From an uncultured Campylobacter sp. (lineage in GTDB: Bacteria; Campylobacterota; Campylobacteria; Campylobacterales; Campylobacteraceae): a DNA stretch of 7,481 bases. Below the pieces are notes generated by a model. That model did not search any database. It saw only the letters and a program-made list of their open reading frames with translations, and was not told the DNA's origin. Below, one piece after another: positions 7,160 to 7,481 of this stretch (position 1 is its first letter; every line of letters begins with the position of its first letter). The stretch spans positions 1 through 7,481 of the forward strand of contig NZ_CALIII010000244.1 in assembly GCF_938018145.1 (NCBI RefSeq), given 5' to 3'. Both the position numbers and the translations under genes were made by a program.

Positions 7160-7481
7160 GTGCCAGAAAACCAAAACGCGCAGCAAAACTTCCTAGCCGA
7201 GATGGAGGTCGAGACCGCCAATCCGTACGGCGAGATATTAAATTTAGTAAAAAGCTTCGGCGTCGATAGCAAATTTATAGATTTTGATATCATGGAAATC
7301 AAAACCGAATGCAAGGTGGTAGGCGAGAGCCAACCTAGACAAATCGCCGAAGACAAGCTAAACGTCTTTGATAACGATAAATTTTACGTAGATAGAGTTG
7401 AGAGTATCAAGCAAAGCTATCTGGTTAAATTTTACGACGTTAGGCGCGTAAAACCTACGCCTTTGCCTAACGTTTCTGTGA
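7160..7481 (+). CDS. probable DUF342 / FapA-like protein, N-terminal part (cut by window edge)
   Basis: An open frame of 107 codons running off the right edge, transcribed away from murJ. The frame is open back to a TGA at 7109-7111, and the only usable start is the GTG at 7160-7162, preceded by a weak GAGAG six bases upstream. The visible protein starts MPENQNAQQNFLAEMEVETANPYGEIL, followed by a mixed alpha/beta stretch (FIDFDIMEIKTECKVVG, residues 39-55) and KFYVDRVESIKQSYLVKFY (74-92). It has no signal peptide and no membrane helix, is rich in charged residues, and I see no catalytic motif in the visible part. The assignment rests mainly on position: in C. jejuni the gene divergent from mviN/murJ (Cj0800c) is, as I recall, a DUF342 protein annotated as flagellar assembly protein A. 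The diagnostic beta-helical DUF342 region would lie beyond the window. Coding status is solid; the family call is tentative. Confidence 0.6.
   Translation, partial: MPENQNAQQNFLAEMEVETANPYGEILNLVKSFGVDSKFIDFDIMEIKTECKVVGESQPRQIAEDKLNVFDNDKFYVDRVESIKQSYLVKFYDVRRVKPTPLPNVSV

Noticed and set aside
6881..7186. Minus-strand open frame of 101 codons reaching from murJ into the intergenic gap and past the start of the divergent gene
   Set aside because: It overlaps the well-supported murJ N terminus in another frame and the opposite-strand gene at 7160, and its protein shows biased, repetitive basic and aromatic composition with no family resemblance.

Overview
The window looks like a chromosomal piece of an epsilonproteobacterium, most likely a Campylobacter. 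The gene order dapA, M16 peptidase, pyrD, msbA, cysS, murJ, then a divergent gene matches my memory of the Cj0806 to Cj0800c neighbourhood of C. jejuni. The base composition is clearly more GC-rich than C. jejuni (roughly mid-forties percent by eye), which points to the oral group (C. showae, C. rectus, C. curvus, C. gracilis). The species is inferred, not shown.

Layout: positions 1-7014 hold six tightly packed minus-strand genes, read right to left: murJ (lipid II flippase), cysS (cysteinyl-tRNA synthetase), msbA (lipid A/LOS-type ABC flippase), pyrD (quinone-dependent dihydroorotate dehydrogenase), a cytoplasmic M16 zinc peptidase, and the first 49 codons of dapA, which runs out of the left edge. 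Junctions are overlaps of 14, 4 (or 16) and 8 nt, one 8-nt gap and one 41-nt gap. No terminator hairpin lies between genes, so one operon transcribed from about position 7034 is the simplest reading. Positions 7015-7159 form a divergent promoter region. From 7160 rightward a plus-strand gene begins; it is cut by the window end and is probably the DUF342/FapA-like gene that sits next to mviN/murJ in campylobacters.

The operon joins envelope supply (murJ for peptidoglycan, msbA for lipid A/LOS, dapA for lysine and diaminopimelate) with core metabolism (pyrD, cysS). Nothing in the operon genes looks mobile, horizontally acquired or broken: every ORF is intact and carries the expected catalytic residues. 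No rRNA, tRNA, CRISPR array, IS element or prophage trace was seen.

The least ordinary signals are not genes. The palindrome AAATTT occurs about 63 times, in all reading frames and in non-coding DNA, against about 3 expected. A 7-bp dyad lies over the likely start of transcription of the divergent gene. MurJ stops right after its apparent 13th membrane helix. I did not find a convincing new multi-gene system.
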